A stretch of DNA of 39,915 bases, taken from the NCBI GenBank assembly GCA_902605755.1, contig CACLDR010000014.1, forward strand, positions 1-39,915, read 5' to 3'. Source of the DNA: an uncultured Marinoscillum sp. Lineage in GTDB: Bacteria; Bacteroidota; Bacteroidia; Cytophagales; Cyclobacteriaceae. The position numbers were made by a program, and so were the translations under genes. A model generated the notes under the pieces. The model was not told the origin of the DNA and searched no databases. It was given only the letters and a program-made list of their open reading frames with translations. This document shows positions 1 to 9,303 of this stretch, one piece after another. Position 1 is the stretch's first letter, and the number at the start of each line of letters is the position of its first letter.

Positions 1-324
1 GTAATTATTGAGAATCTTCTCTAGATTTTAATAGGAAAAAATGTTTTTAATAGCCCTAATAGGTGAAATGCTCAGCTATTACATTTTCTGTGTCCAAATA
101 AAGAATGAATTTATCCTTTTGAGGGTCACTAAATTAATTCCACGAAAAGGTTAGAATAAAATACTAGGTTTTAGGTGTTAATTTCACTAGACTATCTTCT
201 GAGGGTTTGAAGTACAATAGAGATTAATAATTATATATTTTTAAATTATTTTGAATTTTTCTTTGATTACTCTAGCACTTTGTAGATAAAAATACCATTA
301 AGATTTAAGTATTGGCTAAAACTT
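1..324. other. Non-coding stretch, nothing recognised
   Basis: AT-rich sequence upstream of the glycerate kinase remnant. I see no open frame, RNA gene or clear promoter in it. It may hold the former promoter of the pseudogene or the end of a gene outside the window. Confidence 0.4.
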
Positions 325-1438
325 ATGAAAGGACTTATTTTACCTAATCCATTTAAAAATATGTTAAGTGCTGAGGCGGCTGGTCTTGCCATCAAGGAAG
401 GTATTTTATATCATGATTCTGACGCCAAGGTAGAAATGATTCCATAGCCAATGGTGGGATGGTTCCCTTAAATTATTAATTAACTATTTTGGGGCTGAAC
501 TCATGTCATCTGCAGTCCTTGATTCCTTCGGAAGGACGATTGATGCCCAATAGGGTTCAATTTGGAAACCGATACTGCAATTACAGAATTGGCGGAGGCG
601 AGTAGAATTAGACTTTTAAGTTCAAATTAATACAATCCCTGTAAAGCCCATGCTTTTCGTACAGGTGAGTTCATTATTGAAGCCATTGGCAAGGGTGCCC
701 AAACCATTCACTTGATGTTTGGAGGTTCAGCAACTCTAGATGGGGAGTTGGCACACTTAAAGCTCAAGTAGCTGTTTTTTTAGATGAATTAGGCCATAAC
801 TAGTAGTCAATTATCAGATTTTCGTTCGGTTACTGCACTTAACTTTGATCGACTTAAAAAGAATCTACACCAAACAAATATTAAAATATTAGTAGCTGTT
901 GAAAATCAACTTTGTGGAGACGAAGGAACGGTGCACATATATGGGCCTCAAAAGAGAGTTCATTCGCATGAATTGCAAATATTTGAAGATTTAATTCAAC
1001 ATTTGGTAATTTGTTGACAACTACTTCAAATCAACATTTTTTTAGTTAAAAGGAGTAGCAGCCAGTGGTGGCTTGCAAGCTGCAATAGTCGATTGTCTTC
1101 CACAAACAATCCTATATCCCGGTGCATCATTTTTTATTGAATTGGCCAACATATATTTAAAAAAGTTACTTGGTATACATTTTGTCCTGACTTGCGATGG
1201 GAAATAGACAAATAAACAAGTTATGGCAAAAGTCCTGGAGTTATCGCAAAATTTGTCCATGATTAAAAAGTGGCTTGCATTGGTCTTTGCGGTAAGCTAG
1301 GAGATGATTATGATCCATTAAAATCTTTCTTTGATGCTGTATCCTCCATCAATATAAAGTTACTTTCCCCGACCAGAGAATGGAAAAAACTTCATCTAAC
1401 CTAGGTTATCTAGCAGGTCAGATATATGTTTTAATGGA
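325..1438 (+). pseudogene. Decayed glycerate kinase (GK type I family)
   Basis: The plus strand still reads as glycerate kinase once several frameshifts and in-frame stops are allowed. The start MKGLILPNPFKNMLSAEAA matches the family opening (normally about MKIVIAPDSFKGSLSA). It is followed by a stop and a broken version of the PMADGGEGT motif. Near 910-954 the frame reads LCGDEGTVHIYGPQK, which corresponds to the family's NPLCGxxGAxxxFGPQKG block. Near 1061 SGGLQAA corresponds to the GAAGGLG segment, followed by a worn counterpart of the VITGEG/DxQ region. The length (about 370 codons) is normal, so decay is by point mutation and small indels rather than deletion. The 3' end runs into the convergent TlpA-like gene. 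The intact enzyme would phosphorylate glycerate to phosphoglycerate. Family is confident and inactivation very likely. Confidence 0.8.
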
Positions 1439-2003
1439 ATTTAAGCTCACCGAGATAGGTGATAAATTCATGACTTGAGTATTTGGCCATGCCCCTTTGA
1501 CTTATAACAATTTGACCTTGATAGTCAATAACATAAGTGGTGGGAATAGCATTATGTTCATAGACTTGCGGAAGCCGACTTTTTATAAAGTAAATGGGAA
1601 AGTCAAAACCTTTTCGCCTGGCAAATCTTTTTGCCTTTTCTCTATCCTCATCTACAGATATAATTGCAAAATGAACTTCTTTGTTTACCAATTGGTATAG
1701 TTTGTCAATGTCTGGCATCTCAGCAATACATGGTGGACACCAAGTAGCCCAAAAGTTTAAAAAAATAGGTTTGCCTTTCCAATCTGATAAGGTTTGGGTA
1801 TTTCCTTCCAAATCTTCGAGCAGCAGGTTATAATCAGCCAAGATGGTATCTTCATTTTTTTTTGGTTGAACTATACCCGTATTGAGAATGATACGCTGAA
1901 GGCTTCCAATAACTTCCGTGTGGGAATTGGTGATGCACAGACTAGCAACAATTAGTAGGAAGGCAGCCCATTCAATCATTTCTCTTTTGACATTTTTTAC
2001 CAT
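1431..2003 (-). CDS. Membrane-anchored TlpA/ResA-like thioredoxin
   Basis: The 190-residue protein has a basic N-terminus and one hydrophobic segment (about residues 10-26). This suggests an inner-membrane anchor with the body in the periplasm. A thioredoxin fold follows: NFWATWCPPC holds the redox pair C89 and C92, and the cis-proline is P154 in AIPTTYVID. Such proteins reduce disulfides in the periplasm, for example during cytochrome c maturation or envelope redox repair. The glutamate/proline pattern after the CxxC is typical of TlpA/ResA rather than thiol peroxidases. No cytochrome maturation genes lie nearby, so the partner is unknown. The 3' end overlaps the tail of the convergent glycerate kinase pseudogene. 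Confidence 0.85.
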   Translation of the reverse strand: MVKNVKREMIEWAAFLLIVASLCITNSHTEVIGSLQRIILNTGIVQPKKNEDTILADYNLLLEDLEGNTQTLSDWKGKPIFLNFWATWCPPCIAEMPDIDKLYQLVNKEVHFAIISVDEDREKAKRFARRKGFDFPIYFIKSRLPQVYEHNAIPTTYVIDYQGQIVISQRGMAKYSSHEFITYLGELKFH

Positions 2004-2169
2004 AAAATTTAAATTAACAATTTTCTTTACTATTACCTCGATAAAATAAATTCAATTTTCTAAATTTATATCTGTCGACATAAGTTATTAAGAATACAGT
2101 ATGCAATTCTATTTTTGATCATAGTAGATTGAATGCAAAAAAAAACTTTTTCCAGTAGCACGAAAAACT

Positions 2170-2619
2170 TTGAATTCTCTTAAAAGATTATTGGTTCAAT
2201 TAATTTTCTTTCGCAAAATAAAACATTTTCTTAAACTGTTGGGGATGGTCGTATTGTGTATCAGCTTGAGCTGTCAAGATGATGAATTTCCATTGGGCTT
2301 GTATGATTATCAAGTAGAGCGTTTATTGCACGGGGATGCAGAGAAACTATGGAAGACTAATGAGGTAGGTGTTTGGAGTTATTTGTTGTTCCAATCGATT
2401 GATGATTCGGTGAATGTCATGGGTATCACTATTGATTTTTCTGATACAATCTCATTGGGCATGATTAAAGCCTCGGCAAAGTCTATGCTTTTTTCTGATA
2501 CTTTGTTATTTTCTGATGGTGACTTTTGGCTGATAGAGGAGGTTTCCTCACATAACTTACTTTTTAAGGAAGAGTTCTTGGAGCTAGGTAAGCTGTATAA
2601 TTGGTATGAAATAGAATGA
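2170..2619 (+). CDS. Putative small lipoprotein, function unknown
   Basis: The frame encodes up to 149 residues and I do not recognise the family. With the TTG start at 2170 it has a basic n-region (KR, K residues), a hydrophobic core and a lipobox-like ISLSC with Cys35, then an acidic mature part starting QDDEF. The only internal ATG near the start (2245) would leave a signal of about nine residues with no positive charge, so TTG is the better start. The mature part looks globular, with alternating hydrophobic strands and no cysteines. It converges on rsmE with a 33-bp gap. A frame at 2379-2636 on the other strand is a shadow. Gene reality is likely and function is unassigned. Confidence 0.55.
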   Translation: MNSLKRLLVQLIFFRKIKHFLKLLGMVVLCISLSCQDDEFPLGLYDYQVERLLHGDAEKLWKTNEVGVWSYLLFQSIDDSVNVMGITIDFSDTISLGMIKASAKSMLFSDTLLFSDGDFWLIEEVSSHNLLFKEEFLELGKLYNWYEIE

Positions 2620-2652
2620 CACCTCGCTTTGTTCATTTCTGAGTCACGAATA

Positions 2653-3372
2653 CTAATAATGATGTATGAGATTAACTGATACGGCGGACATGATACCTGC
2701 AGTTTCCGTTCTTAAAATCTTTTTACCTAAACTGATGAGTTGGTAACCATTTTCCAATGCTCTCCCCAATTCATGAGATGTAAAATCGCCTTCCGGCCCA
2801 ATAAGAATGATATGATGAGATTGTGGTATTAAACAATTAATTAAATGGGGTAATCCAGGTCGAACTGAGGCAATATATCGAGTGTAATTTTGTGTTTTTT
2901 CAATAAATGTATCAAATTTAATCAAAGGGTTTAAAATTGTCTTTAATCCTCCTTTTGATTGTTTTAAGGCACTGATTGTTTTTTTTTCTAAACGATCCAA
3001 CTTCAATTTAGGGCGCTCTGTATTTTTTGTATAGATGAAGCTAATTTCGTCAACTCCCAATTCACAGGCTTTTTCAACAAACCATTCCATTCTTGCGATC
3101 TGCTTAGTTGGAGCGATAGCAAGATGCTGATGGAAGGGTTTTTTAATTATTTTTTCATTTGAAACTATTTCAAAACAGCATTCTTTAAGATTTGTACTAG
3201 TTATTCGAACCTTTGCAATCATTCCTTTTCCATTAGTTACATGTACTTTATCCCCAGTTTGATTTCTGAGAACCTGCAAGCAATGTTTGGTCTCCTCTGC
3301 ATTCAAAGAATGGATGCCTAAATGTAAGTTGGGTTGGTAAAATAAATGCAAAATATTAGCTTTTAAGCTCAT
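2653..3372 (-). CDS. rsmE: 16S rRNA m3U1498 methyltransferase RsmE
   Basis: The 239-residue protein is a SPOUT-class RNA methyltransferase that methylates N3 of U1498 in 16S rRNA using S-adenosylmethionine. An N-terminal PUA-like part (about 1-75, with HCLQVLRNQTGDKV) precedes the knotted C-terminal domain. Diagnostic motifs are KQIARMEWFVEKACELGV in the middle, IILIGPEGDFTSHELG, and LGKKILRTETAG, the last forming the AdoMet-binding trefoil knot. Length matches the family (about 235-245). The gene appears to be transcribed alone. It converges with the small lipoprotein gene and diverges from the glnN remnant. Confidence 0.93.
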   Translation of the reverse strand: MSLKANILHLFYQPNLHLGIHSLNAEETKHCLQVLRNQTGDKVHVTNGKGMIAKVRITSTNLKECCFEIVSNEKIIKKPFHQHLAIAPTKQIARMEWFVEKACELGVDEISFIYTKNTERPKLKLDRLEKKTISALKQSKGGLKTILNPLIKFDTFIEKTQNYTRYIASVRPGLPHLINCLIPQSHHIILIGPEGDFTSHELGRALENGYQLISLGKKILRTETAGIMSAVSVNLIHHY

Positions 3373-3612
3373 TTATTAAATAAACATTGATTTGAAGAGG
3401 TTTATAGTTTTAAATGAAAAAAAAGATTAATAGTTTTCCTCTGCCCATTTTTATTAGAAGCCTTTAGATTCTAACTAACTGTAATAAATACTTTACTTTG
3501 TCACTGATTTTTACAGTCGTAAATATTAGTAAAATTATGTCATCAAAAAAACAAAATATCTTGTTAACTCTCCTTGAAATATTGATATATTTCATGAAAT
3601 AATGAAAAACTC
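3373..3612. other. Spacer with an inverted repeat upstream of the glnN remnant
   Basis: No gene is visible. Around 3573-3600 lies GAAATAT-tgat-ATATTTC, followed by and overlapping the 12-bp palindrome ATTTCATGAAAT. This could be a relic operator or hairpin of the decayed glutamine synthetase gene, but in such AT-rich DNA chance is a real alternative. Confidence 0.3.
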
Positions 3613-5705
3613 ATGGTTAAGTATGTTTCAAAGCGTTAGAAAAAGTCCAAAATCCCCAAAAAATAAAAGTATCTTATCCATCAAAAAAATTTTGGATTAC
3701 ATCAGATTAAGAAAATGCTCTCTCCCATTATTTTCAAGAAAGTCAAATTTGTAATTGAAAATCGGAGGAAGATAAATGAAGAGACGGCAGAAGGGGTCGC
3801 ATCTGCAGTAAGGATTTGGTGGATAAATTAAAGGATTACACACTTTACTTATTGGTTCCAGCCACTAAAGAGCGCTACCGCAGAGAATCATGACGCGTTT
3901 TATGATCCTCAAAAAAGGATTGAAAACTTGAAAGAATCTGAGTTGGTACAGCAAGAACCTGATACCTCTTCCTTTCCTAGGGAGTTATAACGAGTACTTT
4001 TGAGGCCAGAGGCTACACTGCTTGGGATCCCTGATCTCATATTTTATATATGGATCTGCGATTTATATTCCTACCATATTTGTTAAAGGCTTTGGAAGCG
4101 GTTGATTATTTGGCAACTCAGGTTTGTAAGATATTTGATCGAAACGCGAATAACGTCCAAGCTTCATTGGGGTGGGAGCAAGAATATTTTGTGGTGGATA
4201 ATTCCGTTACGATGTTCGATCTGATCTGACATTGACTGGAAGAAATATTTTTACATAATCCCGCCAGGGGTCAATAATTGGATGATCATTATTTTGGAGC
4301 GATACCTATTCGGATTTGTGAATTCATGAAAGATTTGGAGATTCATGCTCACTAGTTGGGTATTCCTCTCAGAACTAGATATAACAAGGTGGTACCCTCT
4401 CAGTTTGAGGTTGTACCAATGTTTGGTCCGGTAAATGTAGCAAAAGATCAAAATTAACTCCTTAAAGATCTGATAGATTGGTTAGCAGACCGTCATGGAT
4501 TGAAAATATTGTTTCATTAGAAGCCTTTTGCAGGATTAAATTGAAGTGGGAAACACAAGCATTGGTCTTTTATTTAGGATACTGGTGTGAACTTATTCCA
4601 ACCGACCAGTAGTGCCCGGGAAAATTTGATTTTTTTTTAGTTTTTTTTGTGGCTACCATAAAAGTGGCAAATGATCATTCAGATTTCGTACGTGCGGCGA
4701 TTGCTTTGGCTGGTAACGATTATCTTTTAGGTGCCAATTAAGCACCTCCAGCTATCATTTCTGTTTTTTTGGGATCTAAGTTGTCTTCCTCACTTGACGA
4801 GTTGGAACGTAATGGAAATATCAAAATTGAAAAAGAAGATAATTTATATATGAAATTGGGCATTGATCAAATTCTAGAAATCATTTTAGATAATACCGAT
4901 AGGAATAGGACATCTCCCTTTGCCTTTACGGATAAATAAACTTGAGTTTAGGGCAGTATGTGATGCCAATGTTTCTAATTCAATCACAGTCATGAATTAT
5001 ATTTTCGCTAACCAGTTATTAGATTTTCATACGAAATTGATTAAAATGATATAAGCTGAAGATGAAAATAGATTGGCAGCCATTGATATTTAAGAGATCA
5101 AATCAAGGTATCTAAAATAATCAAATTTGAAGGGGTATGGTTACAGTTTAGATTTGGAAAAGGAATCAGAAAAGAGAGGCCAATCTAATGTAGGAGATAC
5201 ACCTAGAGCCCTAGACTTTTTAATCATAAAAAATTAAAAGATTTGTTCAGGCGTCATGGGGTGCTCAATAAGACTGAAATACTTGCATGGTATGAGATTA
5301 TGCTTGAAAATTATATCATGAAAGTTCAGATAGAGCCACGAGTCTTAAGTGATTTAGCATTAAATCATATCATTCTTACTGGCATTACTTATCAAAATAA
5401 GTTGATTTAAATGCTAATGGCCCCAAGGGTTTTAGGAATCAATTCGGATGATATCATTGAAATTATAGAGGAGCTGTCAAAGTACGTAAGCACTATCAAG
5501 AAATTAACTAATGAAATCATAGAGGAAAGGAAAAAAGTTGATAAAATAGAGAATTCTTGATTGCGTGCAATAGCCAGCTGAGATAAAGTGAAAGATAAAT
5601 ATTTTGATCAAATTAGATATGCAGTAGATAAATTGGAATTAATTGTTGATGATGAAGATTGGTCCTTGTTAAGTACAAGGAGCTGCTATTTTAAAATAAT
5701 TTTTA
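3613..5705 (+). pseudogene. glnN: Decayed type III glutamine synthetase
   Basis: The plus strand reads as the long (about 700-residue) GlnN form of glutamine synthetase, broken by many stops and frame changes. Recognisable blocks in the right order are: THFTYWFQPLKSATAENHDAF (first part intact, near 3838-3895), the EGRGYT-like RPEATLLGIPD (about 4000), WEQEYFVVDNS at 4173-4202, NTDRNRTSPFAFT-like codons at 4892-4930, an NKLEFRAV block just after, and the C-terminal helical tail ending DELEILVDDEDW-like at 5600-5665. The tail block continues in a short open stretch from 5588. The intact enzyme condenses glutamate and ammonia. Start and end are approximate. Decay is spread along the full length, so this is an old inactivation and not a sequencing slip. 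Confidence 0.88.
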
Positions 5706-5720
5706 GTACAAAAATTAATG

Positions 5721-7031
5721 TTAATAATTTATGGTCTTCAATAAGCGACCGTGTTTTGAGTATTCCTTCCATTGACCTACTTTTTCTGAATTGAGGTAGC
5801 ACCCCGTTTTGGAGATATTTCCGTTTAAATGAAAGAATGACCATGAACCTTGTCTTAAACCAAGAACCATTTTCCCTTCAAAGGCAAGTTTTTTGTTGAT
5901 ATGGTACCCTTTATAAAGCTCACTAAATAATCCATTTTGAAGATTGGCTTTGAGTTTTATTTCACCCTCTGGATAATACTCAAAATAAGAACCATTACCA
6001 TTTTTAAGATTTCCTTTGGACAATAAATTACCCTCCATTGAGTAGCAATCAGAGACCTCTAAAAGTTTTCCTTGTCGCCAAGTTTGTTCCTGTTTGATCT
6101 GATCATTAGGATAAAAAAATCCCCATAAACCATGTTTTTCATCATTGAGATAACTACCTATGCTTTCCAGACTTCCATTTGTGTAATAATACACCCATTG
6201 ACCTGTTTTTAAATCATATTCATATAAGCCTTCATAATCAATGGATCCTTTCTTGGTAAAGTATTTCCAAATACCCGATTTCTCATTTTGGAGGTAAGCA
6301 CCAAGCGAATAAAGTTGATTATTTTCATAAAAACTGAGCCAAATTCCGCTTTTAAGTCCGAATTCATAGACTCCTTTTGAACTTTCGGTTCCGTCGGGAT
6401 AAAACTCTTCATAGATGCCTTCGATTAGTCCTCTCTCATAGTTAAAAACTTTACTTCTGGTTCCATTGTCATGGTAATAAGTCCACTGATTAGATTTAAT
6501 ACCGTAGGTATAGCTTTCTGATCTACTGATTTCTTGATTGGGATAATAATAAGTTTGTCTTCCATGTTTCAGATTTGATTTGAAATTTTGGATAAAACTA
6601 ATGTTCCCATTTGGGAAATATTCAGTCCAAGTGCTATCTTTTTTCCCCTGGTTATAAAAGCCTATCAGTGCAGGGCGAAGAAATTCGTAATATTCAATAT
6701 AAATACCATCTAGTAAGCCCAATGAGAAATTACTTTCACTTAACATACGACCTTTCTCATCATATAGGTATTCTATGCCCTCTTTTTTCCCATTTTCATA
6801 TAAGCTATTAGATTTAATGATTCCTTGCTTACTCCAAAAAAGCCACTGTCCTGACATCTTTCCAGAGACTACTTCTCCAGAAAAAGCTAGAACATTATTT
6901 TTGAAACGCCCTTGTACGGGTCCATCAGGCATAGTGTCCAACTTCATAATTATTTTTTCGAGATTTCTGCTTTGGGAGTAGCAATAAAAAGATAGCAAAT
7001 AAAATATTACTAAGGATAATAACGCTTTCAT
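5721..7031 (-). CDS. Secreted YwqK/MORN-like repeat protein
   Basis: The 436-residue protein has a signal peptide (MKALLSLVIFYLLSFYCYSQ) and then about sixteen tandem repeats of 22-24 residues around the pattern G-x-K-x-G-x-W-x-x-Y-x-x-N-G, for example GLKSGIWLSFYENNQL, DLKTGQWVYYYTNGS and NEKSGIWKYFTKKGS. This is the YwqK-type repeat often labelled 'toxin-antitoxin system YwqK family antitoxin', related to MORN repeats. No toxin gene sits beside it and the protein is exported, so the antitoxin label should not be taken literally here. A structural or envelope-binding role is more plausible. It stands alone between the glnN remnant and the ketosynthase gene. Confidence 0.8.
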   Translation of the reverse strand: MKALLSLVIFYLLSFYCYSQSRNLEKIIMKLDTMPDGPVQGRFKNNVLAFSGEVVSGKMSGQWLFWSKQGIIKSNSLYENGKKEGIEYLYDEKGRMLSESNFSLGLLDGIYIEYYEFLRPALIGFYNQGKKDSTWTEYFPNGNISFIQNFKSNLKHGRQTYYYPNQEISRSESYTYGIKSNQWTYYHDNGTRSKVFNYERGLIEGIYEEFYPDGTESSKGVYEFGLKSGIWLSFYENNQLYSLGAYLQNEKSGIWKYFTKKGSIDYEGLYEYDLKTGQWVYYYTNGSLESIGSYLNDEKHGLWGFFYPNDQIKQEQTWRQGKLLEVSDCYSMEGNLLSKGNLKNGNGSYFEYYPEGEIKLKANLQNGLFSELYKGYHINKKLAFEGKMVLGLRQGSWSFFHLNGNISKTGCYLNSEKVGQWKEYSKHGRLLKTINY

Positions 7032-7134
7032 ACGAATGAATGTAAACCCAATTTTAAAGAATATGTATATTTTTAACCATCATTTTTAGGATAAACTAAA
7101 TATTATACATATACAAAAGAATTTAACTAAAGAG

Positions 7135-8142
7135 TTACCATCGAATCAAAGCAGATGCCCAGGTAAATCCGCTGCCAAATGCAGCTAAACAAACTATTTT
7201 ATCTTCTGTAATTAGTCCTTCTTGCCAAGCCTCACTTAAAGCTATGGGTATCGATGCAGCCGTGGTGTTGCCGTAATGCATGATATTATTGAAGACTTGG
7301 CTATCATTTAAATCCATTTTTTTTTGGATAAATTGACTGATTCTTAGATTGGCTTGATGTGGAATTAATATACCTATGTCATCAGTTTTAAGATCATTGG
7401 CCGATAATGCCTCCATGATTACTTCAGAAAATCTTACAACTGCATGCTTGAACACGAAGTTACCATTCATGTGCGGATAATAACTGGTGTCTTTAGGATC
7501 ATTAGTTTCAATAATTTCAGGAACCCATCGTCCGGTGCTTGGCCCAATTAAGGCTAATTCTCTGGCATGTAAACCTTCAGCATGCAAATGAGTTGATAAA
7601 ATACCGGCTTCCATGTTTTCTGATCTTTGCAAAACTACAGCTCCTGCTCCATCACCAAAAATTACACTTACTCCACGACCCCGAGTGCTTTTGTCTAGGC
7701 CGCCAGAATGAAGTTCAGAGCCGATCACCAAGATGTTCTCATACATACCTGTCTTTATAAATTGGTCAGCGACTGACAGGCTGTATATAAATCCTGAGCA
7801 CTGATTTCGAACATCTAAGGCACCTATCTCTTTAATGCCCAACTCCTTTTGAACCATTACACCCGGTCCAGGAAAATAATAATCTGGACTGAGGGTAGCG
7901 AAGACAATAAAATCTATGTCATCAGGAGTTAAATTTGCATTTTTAATAGCTTTACGGGCAGCTTTAGTTCCCATTGAGGAAGTGGTATTACCATCTCCTG
8001 AAACTACCCAGCGCCTTTCTTTAATCCCTGTTCGTTCTTGAATCCATTCATCTGTCGTCTCCATTACGGATTCAAGAGATTTATTGGTTACGACATTTTC
8101 TGGTAAGAAGTGGCCAATACCAGCGATTTTAGAATTGAACAT
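7135..8142 (-). CDS. Beta-ketoacyl-ACP synthase III family protein (FabH-like)
   Basis: The 335-residue thiolase-fold enzyme condenses an acyl-CoA or acyl-ACP starter with malonyl-ACP. The catalytic triad is intact: C115 in DVRNQCSGF, H262 in LIPHQANLR and N292 in YGNTTAAS. The N-terminal WIQERTGIKERR block is the family CoA-binding segment. It is not next to plsX, rpmF or other fab genes. It may therefore be a second FabH homologue with its own starter preference, as many Bacteroidota have, or the only FabH moved out of context. A good promoter candidate lies just upstream (8169-8200), suggesting a monocistronic unit. Confidence 0.88.
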   Translation of the reverse strand: MFNSKIAGIGHFLPENVVTNKSLESVMETTDEWIQERTGIKERRWVVSGDGNTTSSMGTKAARKAIKNANLTPDDIDFIVFATLSPDYYFPGPGVMVQKELGIKEIGALDVRNQCSGFIYSLSVADQFIKTGMYENILVIGSELHSGGLDKSTRGRGVSVIFGDGAGAVVLQRSENMEAGILSTHLHAEGLHARELALIGPSTGRWVPEIIETNDPKDTSYYPHMNGNFVFKHAVVRFSEVIMEALSANDLKTDDIGILIPHQANLRISQFIQKKMDLNDSQVFNNIMHYGNTTAASIPIALSEAWQEGLITEDKIVCLAAFGSGFTWASALIRW

Positions 8143-8168
8143 TGAAGTAAATTAATATATTTGGGGAG

Positions 8169-8200
8169 TAAAGATAGTTAAAGGTGTTAAATTGATCAAA
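8169..8200 (-). promoter_or_regulatory. Candidate Bacteroidota-type promoter of the FabH-like gene
   Basis: On the minus strand a -33 element TTTG (8197-8200) is separated by exactly 20 bases from a -7 element TATCTTTA (8169-8176). That is one base off the TAnnTTTG consensus. Transcription would start about 20 bases upstream of the ATG at 8142. Confidence 0.5.
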
Positions 8201-8583
8201 AATTGGATGTCTTAAGCATTTTTCGTGCACCATTTATCTTTTACCTATAGGTTAAATGAATCAACTACCATAACATCCTTTGAGAGGCACCCATCAGATC
8301 AAAATCTCAATATTGGGTAATCGATTCAAAAGTAAATTTTATTATTGTTCTGTCATATAAAGGGGCTTCTTTCTAGCGCGTAAATACGCAAATAAATATC
8401 TTACCTATTGAATGCAGTTTAGATATTTATTAAATCTGAACTTTTTAAGAGTGGATAATATACTTGCAAAAAGTTTATCGAGTCATATTTCCTTATCGCA
8501 TTGAATAAAGCTATATCCCTAAATAAATGAGTTTTGCATCTATAAAAAAAAATACTGATTATTTCACCTAACCTAAATGATTA
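8201..8583. other. Non-coding spacer, nothing recognised
   Basis: This AT-rich interval separates the promoter of the FabH-like gene from the end of the SRAP-like gene. All frames carry frequent stops and I cannot match any remnant to a family. Small inverted repeats such as GCG-taaata-CGC near 8378 are too weak to call. Confidence 0.4.
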
Positions 8584-9282
8584 TTATTGGAATAAAGTGT
8601 AATTACCGAATTGATCTGAAGGTTGACTGTGTTTGATTAAAATTGGCGAATCTATGCTTAAATTGGATATCAACGGGCTAACTGGATGGGCTATTAGGTG
8701 TAATGTAAATTGAGTCTTTATAATCTCTTCGATTTCTTTAATTGGTGTGTCCTTATTCATCCAAGAGGCAGCGTTTTTTTTACTTAAACACAACGGCATA
8801 TTTTCTTGGTAAGGGGTCATCCTTTCATCAGAACTTTGAGTAATCATTATGAAGGTATGATTTGCTTTCTCATCAAAATCATCTTTTTCTTCCCAAATCC
8901 CAGCGATTGAGAGGGGGTTTTTATCACAAGGAGAAATGAAATAAGGTATAGATTTCTTTTTTGCGAAAGGTTTCCAAATATAAAACCCATTTATAGGAAT
9001 CAAACATCTATGGGACTTTAAACTTTGTTGATGAGATGTTTTTTTTAATAAAGTTTCAGTGTCGAGATTAAACAATTTAGGACTCATCTTTTTGTTATTT
9101 GCCCAATTTGATATCAATCCCCATTTAAAATATCGAAAATGGGTCAAATGGTCGAGAGTAATGACGGGTAGCTTTTGGGTCGGAGCAGCATTGTAGCGAG
9201 GTATAAACTCATCTTGAAAAGCGGCATTAAAATATTTTTCTAAAACCTCTTTATGGGTTGAAAGCACATAACGATCTATCAT
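8584..9282 (-). CDS. SRAP-domain (YedK/HMCES-like) protein lacking catalytic residues
   Basis: The 232-residue protein has the SRAP layout: IPRYNAAPTQKLPVI near residues 27-41 (N31 kept), FKWGLISNW at 52-60, NLDTET in place of NARxET near 72-77, RCLIPINGFYIWK at 92-104, and an AGIWE block at 127-131. SRAP proteins form a thiazolidine crosslink with abasic sites in single-stranded DNA through Cys2, assisted by Glu in GFYEW and His in HxRMP. Here position 2 is Ile, GFYEW has become GFYIW (I102), and the His position reads YQENMP (Q159). No upstream Met-Cys start is visible. It lies 21 bp downstream of the YheT-type gene and is probably cotranscribed. DNA binding without crosslinking is possible. 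Confidence 0.8.
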   Translation of the reverse strand: MIDRYVLSTHKEVLEKYFNAAFQDEFIPRYNAAPTQKLPVITLDHLTHFRYFKWGLISNWANNKKMSPKLFNLDTETLLKKTSHQQSLKSHRCLIPINGFYIWKPFAKKKSIPYFISPCDKNPLSIAGIWEEKDDFDEKANHTFIMITQSSDERMTPYQENMPLCLSKKNAASWMNKDTPIKEIEEIIKTQFTLHLIAHPVSPLISNLSIDSPILIKHSQPSDQFGNYTLFQ

Positions 9283-9303
9283 ATTTTATATGAGTAATTT
9301 AGC

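Noticed and set aside
5588-5794. A 68-codon plus-strand open frame as an independent small gene
   Set aside because: Its sequence is the C-terminal helical tail of the decayed glutamine synthetase, so it belongs to that pseudogene.
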